Source of the DNA: UBA2396 sp038042175
GTDB lineage: Bacteria; Planctomycetota; Phycisphaerae; Phycisphaerales; UBA1924
DNA: 64,000 nucleotides
Assembly: GCA_964358855.1 (NCBI GenBank)
Contig: CAYHQQ010000001.1
Location: 124,001-188,000 of the forward strand
Reading direction: 5' to 3'
Below the pieces are notes generated by a model that saw nothing but the letters and a program-made list of their open reading frames with translations, was not told the DNA's origin and ran no database searches. A program made the position numbers and the translations under genes. Positions 27,187 to 36,829 of this stretch are shown in pieces; the first letter of the stretch is position 1; each line of letters starts with the position of its first letter.

Positions 27187-30100
27187 TCACGGTCTGGCGC
27201 CGATCGACGCGGGCCAGTCGGCGAGGTCTGGCATCTGAATGCTCTGGCGAAGCTTGAGCCTGAGGTTGAAGCCGTACCGCTTGCCGTCGGCCCCGGTGAA
27301 CACGACCGGGACCGTGTAGCCCTTGTCGTCCTTTGTGACGTTCGGTAAAGCGAGCAGACGGGCCGCCGACCAGGGAACGGGGAATTGCACGGCAGGAGCA
27401 ATCGCGGCGCCGTTCTTGACGAGGGTCAGTTCCAGGGGCTGTTCCTGCGACGGGTCGAACTTCGTCGCGTCGGCGTTGAACGCCTCGTCGGACAGAAGGA
27501 GGTCCTTCCTGGAGCCCGCGAGGTCCACGCGCACGAACTCGGCGATCACGCGGGCGGGCTGGGTGCCGCTTGGCTCGCCGGGAATGAACTCGATCGACTC
27601 GATCATGCCCTTGGTGCCCGCCGCTTTGAAGGCCGCCAGCATCTTCCGCAGGTTGCCGACGTTCTTGAGGTCCAGGACAGCGTCGAGGCGCTGGCGATCG
27701 GGGCTCAGGATCTTGGTCGCGACGATTCGGATTTCCTTCTCGAGGTCGTTGAGCCTCGCGAGTCTTGGCCCGTCGTTGGGCCCCCCCTCGGGGAGCCCCG
27801 CCAGGGCCGCCTCGACCGCGGCAAATTCCTGGAGCGAGAGCGCCCCGCGCGACGGGTCGCGCAGCAGCGGGAATTTCGCCAGGTCGATGAGCGCCCGGGC
27901 GTGCCCGTCGGCCTCGTCGCGAACGCTCTTCTCCAAGGCCCCGAGCATTCTCAGCGGAAGATCACGCCAGTACATCGCCGAGTCCTTGCCGCTCGTGGCG
28001 TTGAGGTGGTCGACCGCGGTCTGGTCGCTCTCGCAGATCTCGCGCACGCGGGCGCGGGCCGCCGACACCGCCGACTGCCCCGCGGCCGGCTGCTTCTCAA
28101 AGAGCGAGCTCACCTCGCTCTTGAGATTGCCGATGTCCTTCTCGCCCTTGCCCATGCCCTCGGTGTACGCGGCGGACTGCTTGCGGATATCCGCGACGAT
28201 GTCGGCGTAGCTCTTGGTGCCCAGGATATCGTCGATCAGCGCCAGATCGGCGGCGACCTGGTCGCACAGGTCCTTGAGCTGCTGGTTGATCTTGGTGGGC
28301 GCGAGCGCCGTGCGGCTCTCGGAATACTCCCTGGACGCCTCGGCCCAGTCCTTGTAGTCGTCGCGGACACGGGCGTCCTTCAGATAGATCTTTGAGTACC
28401 AGTAGTCCTGATACTTGCTCGCGTACAGACGCACCGCGCCGTCGTGTCTGAGCTTGCCCGCCTTGAGGGCTCTGCCCCCGACGATCAGGTCGGCCCTGGC
28501 ATCGTCGACCGTTTCGTCGCTGACAACCTTCCACGCGCCAAGCAGCCTGCCGGTCCCAAGGGGGGCGAAGTCGGCCTTCTTTCCCTCGGCGCTCAGCCGC
28601 GTCAGAGGAATCACGGGCAGATTCGCCTCGTCCTTCGATTCACGATTGATCGCGGTGGCCAGATCCTCCTTGCGTGTCGCCTGGGCCTCGAGTTCCTTGA
28701 ACAGCCCGTCGATCGCCGACGACAATCGTCCGCCGCGGGCGATCGCGACTCCGCGGTCGATCGCGGGGAAGACCGCGCTGTCCTTGAGCGCCTGCTTGGA
28801 GGCGTCCTTGAGCTTGGTCACCTCACCCGAGGCCGCCGTCGTCGCCGACTTGACCTTGGCCGCCTCGGCGCCCACGTCGAGCCACTTGACGGCGTCGCCC
28901 TTGACAAGCACCACGTCGAGCGCTCGGTGCGCCTTGACGACCGTCTCGAATCCGGGCTCGCCCGCCCCAGACCTCTCCACCAGCGCCTTGCGCCCGGCGG
29001 CGGCGAAGTCGGTGCTCATGGTCGAGGCGGCCTTCTTGAGGCCGTCAGACGTCGCGTCGGTTGCTTCCTTGATCTTGGTGGCAAGCGTGTTGAGCTTGGC
29101 CGCTTCCTTCTCCCTGGGCTCGGCCGGGATCGCCCTGGCGACGTCGTCGAACCGGTCCTTGAGACCCTTCATCACGTCGCTCAGAAGCGCCTCCTGCGAA
29201 CCGATCTTGTCCAGGCTCCCCGAGTAGCTGGTGTACAGCGACGCCAGCACCGCGTGGCGGCTCGTCTTGCCGTCGGTCAGGGACTTGAGCCCCGCCGAGT
29301 GCGCCTGCGCGAGCGTGTTGTACTCGTCAAGCGTCCCGGGCATCGCCTTGTTGAACTTGCCGTCGATCGCCAGTGGCTCGCGCAGCAGCTTGGCCTCGGC
29401 GTCGAACTGGTCGATCGCGTCGCGGAGCTTGACGAGCTTGCCGAGCTCGTACGCCTCGGACTGGCCGATGGTGGTCCAGCACGCGCCGGCGCTCACGGCA
29501 GCAGCCTCGAGCTCGGCGAGACTGGCCTCGTTCCCGAAGATGCCCCGCTCCCGCAGGTACTCCCTGGGAACCTGGCCGACCATCGCGTCCAGCGCCGGAT
29601 TGGGCTTGTCGTCCTGCGCCGACGCCTCGCCGATCTGGGTGAGAAACGCGACCAGCGCGTTCACGTTCAGTTCCTTGCCCTTCTTGTCGTCGGCGGGCTT
29701 GAGCTCGCGAGCCACCGTTTCGGCCGCCGTCAGCTCCGAGAGCGCGCTCAGCGCCCTTCTGGCCTTGGTCTCGTCCTTCCAGAGCGCCGAATTTTCCGCC
29801 CTTCCAAGCTCCGCGCGTGCCCGTCGCACAACGGGATCGAGGATCGACAGCTGCACCACCGCGTCGAACGCGTCCTTCTGCAGCTTGTTGATGTTGACCA
29901 CCGGAGGGATCGGACCTGTCGGGATGGGTGTCGCGGCCCGCGTCTGGACCGCCTCCACGAGCTTGCTCCGCGTCATGTCGGGCGCGATGCTGAGCCCCTT
30001 GGCCTCCGCGTCCTCGCTGAAGACCGCCTGGTCGACCATGTTGAAGTACTGCGACGCGTTGGGATGCTTCACCAGGGCGAGACGCGAATCCTCGGGCGTT

Positions 30101-31536
30101 CCCATGCCCACCACCGTCGCCACGGACCTCCAGAAATCGAGCGGGTCCTGCACGTCCTGGCCCAGCCGCCAGCTGCTGTACGCCGTCAGTCCGATGAGCG
30201 CGGTGACCACGCCGATTCCGACGACGATGAGCTTGCGACGACGCCCGGTCTGTTCCTTGTGAACGTTGGTCGCGCGCGTGACCAGCCCGCGTTCCTTGAA
30301 GATCTTGGAGACAAAGATGTCGCGTAGAAAGAACGATCGCTCCTCATCCCACACCTTGCCGCCGGGGATGGCGTCGACGGGAACGCCCATCGCCGCCGCC
30401 ACTTCCTCGTCGAGCGCCTGTCCCTGACGCATCGAGCTGCTGAAGTAGATTCCGCGGAGGAAGAGCGGCTTGGGCGACCACTCGCCGGCCTGGAAGATGA
30501 TCTCCAGGTACTTGCGCAGGCGCGGGGCGATCTTGGCCAGGTTGTCGGGAAGCGAGAACAGCTCGTCGATCTGGTCGGTCCGCCGGGCCTGGGGGTCCTC
30601 GGTGTGCACAGGATCGATCATGAGGCCCGCCCGGTACTTGAGCAGCCTGGACCGAACGGTCTTGATGTGGTTCTCGACGCCGTCGGCCTTGAAGGCCTCG
30701 TCGAGCGAGGCGGGGTTGGACCAGCCCAGCATCTGGTGCTGGAGCTGCGGATCGTCGATCTTGTCGAAGAACTCCCGGAAGCCGGTGATCAGGTCGCACT
30801 TGGTAATGATCACGTACACAGGGAAACGCACGTCGAGCGTCCGCTGGATCGTGTCGAGCTGCTTGGCGATGTGACCGGCCTTGGCCTCGATCTGCTCGGC
30901 GGTGTCCTTGATGAGGCTGTCCACGCCGATGACCAGCAGCATGCCGTTCATGGGCGCGTTGGGCCTGGACTGCTTGAGCAGCTTGAGGAACTCCCTCCAC
31001 TCCGATCCGCCTTGCAGAGCGGCCTCCTCCATGAACATTCTGCCGGCGGTGTCGAGCACGACCGCCTGGTTCATGAACCACCAGTGCATGTTCAGCGTGC
31101 CGCCCGCGCCCTGGAAGCAGTCCTGGAGCCCGGGCGGGAAGCCGACCTTGCAGTGGCGAAGCGCCTCGGTCTTGCCCGAGCCCGCGGGGCCCACGAGCAG
31201 GTACCAGGGAAGCGAGTAGAGGTCCTTGCCGGCGCTCTTGAACTTCTCGACGCCCTCCTCGAACTTCTTGCGGAGGTCGTCGAGGCGGGCGAGCTTGGCG
31301 GGATCGGCCACGCCCGCGGGGGACCTTCCGGCCGCGCCCTTGATCAGATTGCCGAAGGGGATCGCCTTGGCGCGATCCTTGAGCATCATGAGCCCGCGGA
31401 ACGCCAGAACGAGAAGGGCGGCGAGCACGAGCCCGCCGATCACCCACGGAATGATCCGGCCCGCGCCGCTGCTCAGAAGATTGATCGCGCCGCCGATCGA
31501 GTCGGCCGCGAGCAGGGTCTGGTTCCATTCGATCAT
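27187..31536 (-). CDS. tssM: Type VI secretion membrane-complex protein TssM (IcmF)
   Basis: TssM is the inner-membrane protein that spans the periplasm in the TssJLM complex. The ATG at 31536 (AGGTG ribosome-binding site) gives 1449 residues, longer than the usual 1100-1300. It has a first membrane segment near residues 27-47 (WVIGGLVLAALLVLAF) and a cytoplasmic NTPase-like domain with Walker A GPAGSGKT near 120. A further membrane segment lies near 440 (LIVVGIGVVTALIGLTAY), and a long Lys/Ala/Asp-rich periplasmic region follows. The C-terminal domain that contacts TssJ in other systems is present in outline (VQFPVPWSAARLL). A gene for TssJ is not found in this window. Confidence 0.95.
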   Translation of the reverse strand: MIEWNQTLLAADSIGGAINLLSSGAGRIIPWVIGGLVLAALLVLAFRGLMMLKDRAKAIPFGNLIKGAAGRSPAGVADPAKLARLDDLRKKFEEGVEKFKSAGKDLYSLPWYLLVGPAGSGKTEALRHCKVGFPPGLQDCFQGAGGTLNMHWWFMNQAVVLDTAGRMFMEEAALQGGSEWREFLKLLKQSRPNAPMNGMLLVIGVDSLIKDTAEQIEAKAGHIAKQLDTIQRTLDVRFPVYVIITKCDLITGFREFFDKIDDPQLQHQMLGWSNPASLDEAFKADGVENHIKTVRSRLLKYRAGLMIDPVHTEDPQARRTDQIDELFSLPDNLAKIAPRLRKYLEIIFQAGEWSPKPLFLRGIYFSSSMRQGQALDEEVAAAMGVPVDAIPGGKVWDEERSFFLRDIFVSKIFKERGLVTRATNVHKEQTGRRRKLIVVGIGVVTALIGLTAYSSWRLGQDVQDPLDFWRSVATVVGMGTPEDSRLALVKHPNASQYFNMVDQAVFSEDAEAKGLSIAPDMTRSKLVEAVQTRAATPIPTGPIPPVVNINKLQKDAFDAVVQLSILDPVVRRARAELGRAENSALWKDETKARRALSALSELTAAETVARELKPADDKKGKELNVNALVAFLTQIGEASAQDDKPNPALDAMVGQVPREYLRERGIFGNEASLAELEAAAVSAGACWTTIGQSEAYELGKLVKLRDAIDQFDAEAKLLREPLAIDGKFNKAMPGTLDEYNTLAQAHSAGLKSLTDGKTSRHAVLASLYTSYSGSLDKIGSQEALLSDVMKGLKDRFDDVARAIPAEPREKEAAKLNTLATKIKEATDATSDGLKKAASTMSTDFAAAGRKALVERSGAGEPGFETVVKAHRALDVVLVKGDAVKWLDVGAEAAKVKSATTAASGEVTKLKDASKQALKDSAVFPAIDRGVAIARGGRLSSAIDGLFKELEAQATRKEDLATAINRESKDEANLPVIPLTRLSAEGKKADFAPLGTGRLLGAWKVVSDETVDDARADLIVGGRALKAGKLRHDGAVRLYASKYQDYWYSKIYLKDARVRDDYKDWAEASREYSESRTALAPTKINQQLKDLCDQVAADLALIDDILGTKSYADIVADIRKQSAAYTEGMGKGEKDIGNLKSEVSSLFEKQPAAGQSAVSAARARVREICESDQTAVDHLNATSGKDSAMYWRDLPLRMLGALEKSVRDEADGHARALIDLAKFPLLRDPSRGALSLQEFAAVEAALAGLPEGGPNDGPRLARLNDLEKEIRIVATKILSPDRQRLDAVLDLKNVGNLRKMLAAFKAAGTKGMIESIEFIPGEPSGTQPARVIAEFVRVDLAGSRKDLLLSDEAFNADATKFDPSQEQPLELTLVKNGAAIAPAVQFPVPWSAARLLALPNVTKDDKGYTVPVVFTGADGKRYGFNLRLKLRQSIQMPDLADWPASIGARP

Positions 31537-31587
31537 GATCAGCACACCTTTCAGCACGGGGCCCGCGAGGTCGCGGACGCCCGGATG

Positions 31588-32295
31588 TTACTTGGAGACC
31601 ACCGGAGTCTTGGGAGCGGCGTCGATGACCTTCTGGAGCTGCTCACCGATATCCCTGGTGGCCGAGTACGACGTGTAGATGTACGAGGCCACGAGCACCG
31701 CGACCATCGTGATGAGGACCACGACCCACGCCATGAGCTTGCGCGCGGGCGGCTGGGTCAGCATGCGGGTGTCGACGTTCTCGTACGTGTCGGGGCAGAT
31801 GCGTCCGGTCTGGTCGGCGTCGACCAGTCCCCGCACGCGAGCGGCGATCTCGCGGGTCTTGCGACGCAGGTGCGAGGGGTCGGTCGCGTAGAACCCCGTG
31901 AACCCAAGCCCGATCATGGTGTAGAAGACCGCCAGCCGCTGGTTGGCCGACTCGCCCGATTCCAGCAGCGTCTCCTCGAGAATGTCGAAGAACTTCTGTC
32001 CGCCCGCGAGCTCCCGACGGTCCTCGGCCAGGTCTCGCCAGCCCCCGCCCATGCCCCACGAGGCCGCAAGCTTGCTCTCGCGGATCATCTCGTCGACGAA
32101 GAAGATCACCGGCAGCTCGATCTTCTCGAACTGGGGTCCCAGGTTCTCCTTCTCGGCCTTGGCCTTGATGTCGGCGATCAGCGCGCGGAGCTCGTCGCGC
32201 ACCATGCGCGGGCTGGCGGTGCCGCCGGCACGACCCAGCCGGTTGATCTTGCAGACGTATTGAAACGCGGGTTCGCAAAGTTCGACGAGTGTCAT
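31588..32295 (-). CDS. tssL: Type VI secretion membrane-complex protein TssL (DotU/ImpK family)
   Basis: TssL is a tail-anchored inner-membrane protein that partners TssM. The ATG at 32295 gives 235 residues. Family features are LCEPAFQYVCKINR at the N-terminus, FFVDEMIRESKL near residue 70 and QKFFDILEETLLESG near 103. FYTMIGLGFTGFY follows near 126. A single C-terminal membrane helix lies near 190-210 (AWVVVLITMVAVLVASYIY). There is no peptidoglycan-binding OmpA domain, so any cell-wall anchoring must come from another protein. Confidence 0.94.
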   Translation of the reverse strand: MTLVELCEPAFQYVCKINRLGRAGGTASPRMVRDELRALIADIKAKAEKENLGPQFEKIELPVIFFVDEMIRESKLAASWGMGGGWRDLAEDRRELAGGQKFFDILEETLLESGESANQRLAVFYTMIGLGFTGFYATDPSHLRRKTREIAARVRGLVDADQTGRICPDTYENVDTRMLTQPPARKLMAWVVVLITMVAVLVASYIYTSYSATRDIGEQLQKVIDAAPKTPVVSK

Positions 32296-32388
32296 GTGTC
32301 TATTCGTCCCATGAGTCCAATCCAATCCTGGGCGGCGTCGCCCCCACCGCAAGCCTCGAGCTCCCCCACCCCACTCCAACCTCCACCC

Positions 32389-33783
32389 CTACCCCACCGT
32401 CATGTACAGCTGGATCTCGCCGATGTCGGAGCCCTCGTTCTCCGGCCACCGGGCCGCCATGGCCTTCTGCTGGATCAGCTGCTCCCAGATCTGAGGCCTG
32501 GTCTCGGCCTTGTTGAGCCGGAAGTAGTGCAGGCCGACCTCGCTGGGCAGTTCGGTCGGCGGGTGGCGCTCGCCGTCGAGCTTGACGCCAAAGAAAACCA
32601 TCTTCCACATGCTCTTGGGCATGAGCTTGAACTTGTCGGCGTCCTCGACGAGCTTGGCCAGGACGTTGGGATCTCCCTTGCTGCGGATCCCCAGGAAGTA
32701 CTCGTTGGCGTCCTTGAGATGCTCGTCGGTCAGCTGCGCCGAGAGCACGCCCTGGGCGTCGCGGACAAACTCGGTCTTCATGAACCGCTTCTTGACGACG
32801 CCGCGGAGAAGCTGGCGGATCCGCTGGTCCAGGTCGTAGAACGAGACCGACGGGTCGTCGTGGTCGTACTTGGGAGCCTCCCAGGGGTCCCGATCGGGAT
32901 AGAGCGCGGCCAACTCCGAGAGCAGATGCCTCAGCTCCAGGTACATGTCGAAGGGGGCGACACCAAGCCCGGTGTTCCCGCCCGCCGCCACCATGGCGGG
33001 AAGGCGGGCCGCAAAGACGTTGAGCGTGCGCAGGCGCATCAGCTCCTCGAACTGCGGGCCGCGGATGTTCTCGATGTTGAAACCCGCGCGGGTGATCTGG
33101 AAGACCAGATCACGGCGCGACGCCTCGACCTGGTTGGCCAGGTCGCGGAGCAGCGCCCGCAGGTCGGCCGAACCGCCGATGACCATGCAGGGGGGCAGGA
33201 ATCTCGAGTCCCGCTTGGGCTGTCCGCCCTGCTCGCCCGTTCCGTGAACGACTCGAAGGAGCGGAATCACTTCCATATCGGTCGTGTCGTCCCCCTGGAT
33301 CACCAGGCGCGCGTTCACGCGCCGGACGATCACGTCCTGCGTCGACTCGCCGGTGTTCTCGTCGGGTCGCTTGGTCTCCGACAACCGCCAGAGCCGCTTG
33401 ACGCGGGTGTCGTCGACGCGTCCCCGGCCGGCGGGCGCGGGCTCGACGGTGTTGGCTCGAAGCGCGTCCCAGAGCGGCACCGCCAGCCCGATGGTGAGAT
33501 TCTCCGCCGACCTCTGGAACGCCTGCTTGATGTCCAAGGCCGGCAGGTCCGTGTTGCCCGGCACGTCGATCTCAAGCCCGCTGGGCGTCACGACGCGAAG
33601 GCGGTCGAACCGGACGATCAGGTTCTCCAGCGCGTCGGGGCTCAGCCTGGCCTCCACCACGCCGTAGGGGTAAGGCCACGCCAGGCGCCGCTCCGAGGCA
33701 GCGCGGTCGATCCCCTCGCGCTGGAGCATCTGAAGGTGGTGGGGCTGAAGAAAGAGGCCTTCATGCCAGTGGACGAGGCTCAT
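32389..33783 (-). CDS. tssK: Type VI secretion baseplate-membrane adaptor TssK
   Basis: TssK trimers link the baseplate to the membrane complex. The 464-residue protein begins with the near-universal signature VHWHEGLFLQPHHLQ and continues with WPYPYGVVEARLS. Further on are PCMVIGGSADLRALLRDLAN and DMYLELRHLLSELAALYPDRDP, and the C-terminal domain has LNKAETRPQIWEQL. Length is typical. It starts 40 bases after the preceding gene. Confidence 0.96.
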   Translation of the reverse strand: MSLVHWHEGLFLQPHHLQMLQREGIDRAASERRLAWPYPYGVVEARLSPDALENLIVRFDRLRVVTPSGLEIDVPGNTDLPALDIKQAFQRSAENLTIGLAVPLWDALRANTVEPAPAGRGRVDDTRVKRLWRLSETKRPDENTGESTQDVIVRRVNARLVIQGDDTTDMEVIPLLRVVHGTGEQGGQPKRDSRFLPPCMVIGGSADLRALLRDLANQVEASRRDLVFQITRAGFNIENIRGPQFEELMRLRTLNVFAARLPAMVAAGGNTGLGVAPFDMYLELRHLLSELAALYPDRDPWEAPKYDHDDPSVSFYDLDQRIRQLLRGVVKKRFMKTEFVRDAQGVLSAQLTDEHLKDANEYFLGIRSKGDPNVLAKLVEDADKFKLMPKSMWKMVFFGVKLDGERHPPTELPSEVGLHYFRLNKAETRPQIWEQLIQQKAMAARWPENEGSDIGEIQLYMTVG

Positions 33784-33823
33784 GGTTCGTTCCTGTAGGT
33801 CGTTGGTGTGGTCGATTCAATAC

Positions 33824-34891
33824 TCAGGCCTGCCGTGTGCCGGCACCACCCTCGGCAAGCCCGCGGGCGGCGTCGCCGATGGTCTTCATGATCTCCGCAT
33901 CGATCGAGTCCGCGGTCACCTGGACCATCAACTCCTCGTACTTCGCCCAGTACCTGGGAGCCGGACTCCCCCATCCACCCGCGCCCACCGCGGCCTTGAT
34001 CGCCTCGACGCCAAAGACGTTCAGGTGGCTGCGTGCGAAATTCTTGCCCGCACGGCTCGTCGCCGCGATCGTGGCCGCCGTGATCCGTCGCAGGAGGGCC
34101 AGATCCTCGGCGACCTTGGCCTTGGACGATCCCGCGTCGCCCCGGACGTACTGCCCGAAGGTCCGGCGGATGGGGCCTGGCCGGTTGAGCTTGCCGCCCC
34201 TTGCGATCGCCTCGCGCCAGGCGGTCCACACCAGATCGTCGAGCCCCGACGAGAAGTCGACCAGGATGCCGCACAACTCGCCCGCGCGGGTGCCATCGAC
34301 GTTCTCGTGATCGGCCAGTGCCAGAGCCTTACGCAGATCGCCGCCCACAACCGCAGGCTGGCCGGGCGCGTGGTGCGGAGCGGGCTGGGGAGACGGCTTG
34401 GGCGCCGGGGCAATCGGGGGCTGCGGAGCGGAGGCCGAAGCGACGCTGACGGTCCGAAGTTCGGCGAGACCGGCGGCCGACAGTTTCTTGACCAGCGTCT
34501 TGCGCTGGTCCTCGTTCTGCTTCTTGGACAGCTCGATGAGTCGATCGGAGACGAATCCGGTGTCGTTGAACCTGGAGAGTTCGGTCCGCAGGGTGGACAC
34601 CTCGGCCTGGGCCGCCGCCAGCGCGTCGAGCGTCGCCCGATCGGGCCCCGCACCCTGGCCGGCTTCGGGAGCCGCAGATTCGCCAAGAACGGGGAAGGCA
34701 TCGAGAATATCGAAGAGAAACTGCTTCCTCTCGGTGGGGACCATCGCCCGCAGCACGTGCTCAACCTCGTCGCGCAGATGCCCGCGACGCTCTTCGGCCG
34801 GATGGTCGACGAGCTCGGCCTGCACCAGCCGCAGCCGCTGCGCCACCGCGGCGACACGCCGGGCCCGTTCTGTCAGGAGATCAATACCCAA
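33824..34891 (-). CDS. T6SS-associated protein with FHA-protein-like C-terminal domain but no FHA domain
   Basis: This 355-residue protein is the first gene of the operon. It uses a TTG start at 34891 with a strong GGAGGA ribosome-binding site 9 bases upstream. An in-frame stop two codons upstream excludes an earlier start. Residues about 1-150 are helical and charged. A Pro/Ala-rich linker lies near 160-185 (PAPKPSPQPAPHH). Residues about 190-355 form a helical domain with LCGILVDFSSGLDDLVWTAW and PAPRYWAKYEELMVQVTADS. The RYW-x-x-YEEL pattern near the C-terminus resembles the C-terminal domain of T6SS FHA proteins (TagH/VasC/ImpI), but no FHA fold is present. The domain call is by eye. Confidence 0.7.
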   Translation of the reverse strand: MGIDLLTERARRVAAVAQRLRLVQAELVDHPAEERRGHLRDEVEHVLRAMVPTERKQFLFDILDAFPVLGESAAPEAGQGAGPDRATLDALAAAQAEVSTLRTELSRFNDTGFVSDRLIELSKKQNEDQRKTLVKKLSAAGLAELRTVSVASASAPQPPIAPAPKPSPQPAPHHAPGQPAVVGGDLRKALALADHENVDGTRAGELCGILVDFSSGLDDLVWTAWREAIARGGKLNRPGPIRRTFGQYVRGDAGSSKAKVAEDLALLRRITAATIAATSRAGKNFARSHLNVFGVEAIKAAVGAGGWGSPAPRYWAKYEELMVQVTADSIDAEIMKTIGDAARGLAEGGAGTRQA

Positions 34892-35195
34892 TGCTCACAT
34901 CCTCCAACCACGCACGCCCCTGGTCTGTCGTGCCTCGAGTGTCCCGGACTGCTCCGCCGGGGATGATAACGGAACGGCGGGCCTCCGTCGCGTCGGGCCC
35001 AAAGGCCCGGGATCCCAAATGATCGGACCCAGTGCCTTCGGGCGAGTCGGCATGGCCCACGTCGTTACCCGACAAGGTGTTACAGGTAGACGGGACTCCT
35101 GCGCCTTCTCCTTCCGGTGACGAAGTCGCGCCGTTTTTGCGCCGATGGTCTCCGCACCCCTTGGGTCATCCGCCTGGGGGAACGGAGGTCTTTCC
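34892..35195 (+). other. Divergent intergenic region between the T6SS operon and a lipoprotein gene
   Basis: No convincing gene lies in these 304 bases. It separates the minus-strand T6SS operon from the plus-strand lipoprotein gene, so it should hold both promoters, but I could not pick a strong -35/-10 pair on either strand. It contains one short inverted repeat, CGGGCC-4-GGCCCG at 34994-35009. Confidence 0.5.
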
Positions 35196-35444
35196 ATGAA
35201 GCGTCGTCTCCTTTCTGCGGCCGCACTCCTCGCACTCGCCGGCTTGATCGGCGGTTGTTCGGGCCCATCACGCGTTCGTTCCTACAGCAGCTCCGAAGAG
35301 GGCCGGACCCCGGCTTACCTGAGCATGTCGGCGGGCGATCGCGCCGGGCGGGTGATGCTCGAGAACCGGATCTTCACGGCCCGGACCAACGTTGAGAATG
35401 CCCAGTTCGCGACCGTGCTCCAGGAAATCGAAGCCGGCGAGTGA
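35196..35444 (+). CDS. Small predicted lipoprotein
   Basis: This 82-residue protein starts at an ATG preceded by a strong ACGGAGGT ribosome-binding site. It has a classic lipoprotein signal peptide: MKRR, then LLSAAALLALAGLIGGC, with the lipobox ending at Cys21. The mature part is only about 60 residues (MSAGDRAGRVMLENRIFT, ENAQFATVLQEIEAGE), too short for an enzyme domain. I do not recognise the family. It is divergent from the T6SS operon and convergent with the oxidoreductase gene. Confidence 0.8.
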   Translation: MKRRLLSAAALLALAGLIGGCSGPSRVRSYSSSEEGRTPAYLSMSAGDRAGRVMLENRIFTARTNVENAQFATVLQEIEAGE

Positions 35445-35461
35445 TGTGCCATCGAGCGTCT

Positions 35462-36730
35462 CTAGATGGTGGGCAGCTCGTAACCCTTGCGGCGTTCGTA
35501 GGTCAGCCACGCGTTGGCCTGGGCGTCGCCTGGGAATTCCCATTTGACGGGGTCCCACTTGAGACGGCGGCGGTGCCAGTAGGCCATGTTGCACAGGTGG
35601 GCGCACGCGATGCTGCGTGCTCCCACCTCGACGTCGCACAGGGGCTTGTCGCGGGTCTTGATGCAACTCATGAAGTTGTCGACGTGGCTCTTGTGGCGGG
35701 GCAGCTTTACATCCCCATCTTTGAGCGGCTCGCTCAGGATGCTGTCGGGGATGCTCTTTAAGTAGTCTCGGAAGACCGAGATGACGCCGGTGGTCCCTGT
35801 AAAGGTGATGCCGCCCGGCCCGCCGTGGATCACCTCGACGCCGTTCGCGTAGACCAGCTTGGCCCCGTACATCGATTTTTCGTTTTTGGGCGGGATCACC
35901 TCGACGGGGCCCGAGGCGTCCATGTCCATGCCCCAATGAGCGATGTCGAAGTTATGGGCGCCCATGTCGGTGAGGCCGCCGCCGGAGTACTCCCAGTAGT
36001 CACGCCACTTGGGGAAGTGCCCGTGGACGCCGCGGGGTGAAAGAATCGAGTTGTAAGGGCGCATGGGGGCCGGGCCGAGCCAGCGGTCCCAGTCGAGGCC
36101 CTTTTCCATTGGTTCTTCGGGCAGGTCGCAGGCCTTGCTGCTGGTGCCCACGCCGACGTGGACGGTGAGGAGCTCGCCGATGCGGCCGCTCTTGACGTAC
36201 TCGCAGGCTTTGACGAACTGGTGGCCGAACTCGGTGCGTTGCTGGCTGCCGGTCTGGTGGACGACGGCGTACTTGCGACAGGCCTCGATGACCAGTCGCC
36301 CCTCGGTGAGCATGAGGGTGAGAGGCTTCTCGCAGTAGATGTCTTTCCTGAGCTTGGCGGCATCGATGATCATGTTGGCGTGCCAATGGTCTGGCGTGCC
36401 GATGAGCACCGCGTCGACATCCTTGCGGCTCAAGACCTCGCGGTAGTCGATGTGGGTTGCGCAATCTGTGTTTGTGTATTTGGTGTCGACGTCCCGCTTG
36501 GCCTTGTCGCGGCGCGTGGTGTCGACATCGCAGACGGCGGTGATGCGGACGTCGTCGCGGCCCAGGAGCTCGGGCAGGATTTCGAAGGCCCGCTTGCCGG
36601 TGCCGATGATGCCGATGCCGATTTTGCCGTTGGGACCCGGGCGGCCCGAATGGGCAAGGGCGGGATTGGGGATGAGGATGGGGGCCGCGGCGGCGATGCC
36701 GGCGGCTTGAACAAAGTCGCGGCGGCTCAT
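35462..36730 (-). CDS. Gfo/Idh/MocA family oxidoreductase with TAT signal
   Basis: The ATG at 36730 gives 422 residues. The protein begins SRRDFVQAAGIAAAAPIL, a twin-arginine signal sequence often seen on planctomycete and Bacteroidetes members of this family. The NAD(P)-binding Rossmann domain follows with GIGIIGTGKRA near residue 38, and the family motif CEKPLTL lies near 132. The C-terminal domain has SGGGLTDMGAHNFDIAHWGM near 250, with the conserved D-x-G-x-H segment. Substrate cannot be read from sequence. Such enzymes act on sugars, inositols or their derivatives, probably in the periplasm here. Neighbours give no pathway clue. Confidence 0.93.
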   Translation of the reverse strand: MSRRDFVQAAGIAAAAPILIPNPALAHSGRPGPNGKIGIGIIGTGKRAFEILPELLGRDDVRITAVCDVDTTRRDKAKRDVDTKYTNTDCATHIDYREVLSRKDVDAVLIGTPDHWHANMIIDAAKLRKDIYCEKPLTLMLTEGRLVIEACRKYAVVHQTGSQQRTEFGHQFVKACEYVKSGRIGELLTVHVGVGTSSKACDLPEEPMEKGLDWDRWLGPAPMRPYNSILSPRGVHGHFPKWRDYWEYSGGGLTDMGAHNFDIAHWGMDMDASGPVEVIPPKNEKSMYGAKLVYANGVEVIHGGPGGITFTGTTGVISVFRDYLKSIPDSILSEPLKDGDVKLPRHKSHVDNFMSCIKTRDKPLCDVEVGARSIACAHLCNMAYWHRRRLKWDPVKWEFPGDAQANAWLTYERRKGYELPTI

Positions 36731-36829
36731 GGAATGCTCCTGCATACGCCCTCGCTTTCGCGGGGGCAGCATATCAGGAGTCAGATTTCATGGGGCCGGG
36801 CGATGAAGCCCATGCCGATCGCCCACTCT

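Noticed and set aside
30604..33798. Very long open frame on the plus strand opposite tssM/tssL/tssK
   Set aside because: It is the antisense shadow of three strong T6SS genes. The translation is Leu/Gly/Arg/Val-rich with no domain, as expected for GC-rich DNA read on the wrong strand.
35196..35444. Small lipoprotein as the missing TssJ
   Set aside because: The mature part is only about 60 residues, too short for the TssJ beta-sandwich, and the gene is divergent from the T6SS operon.
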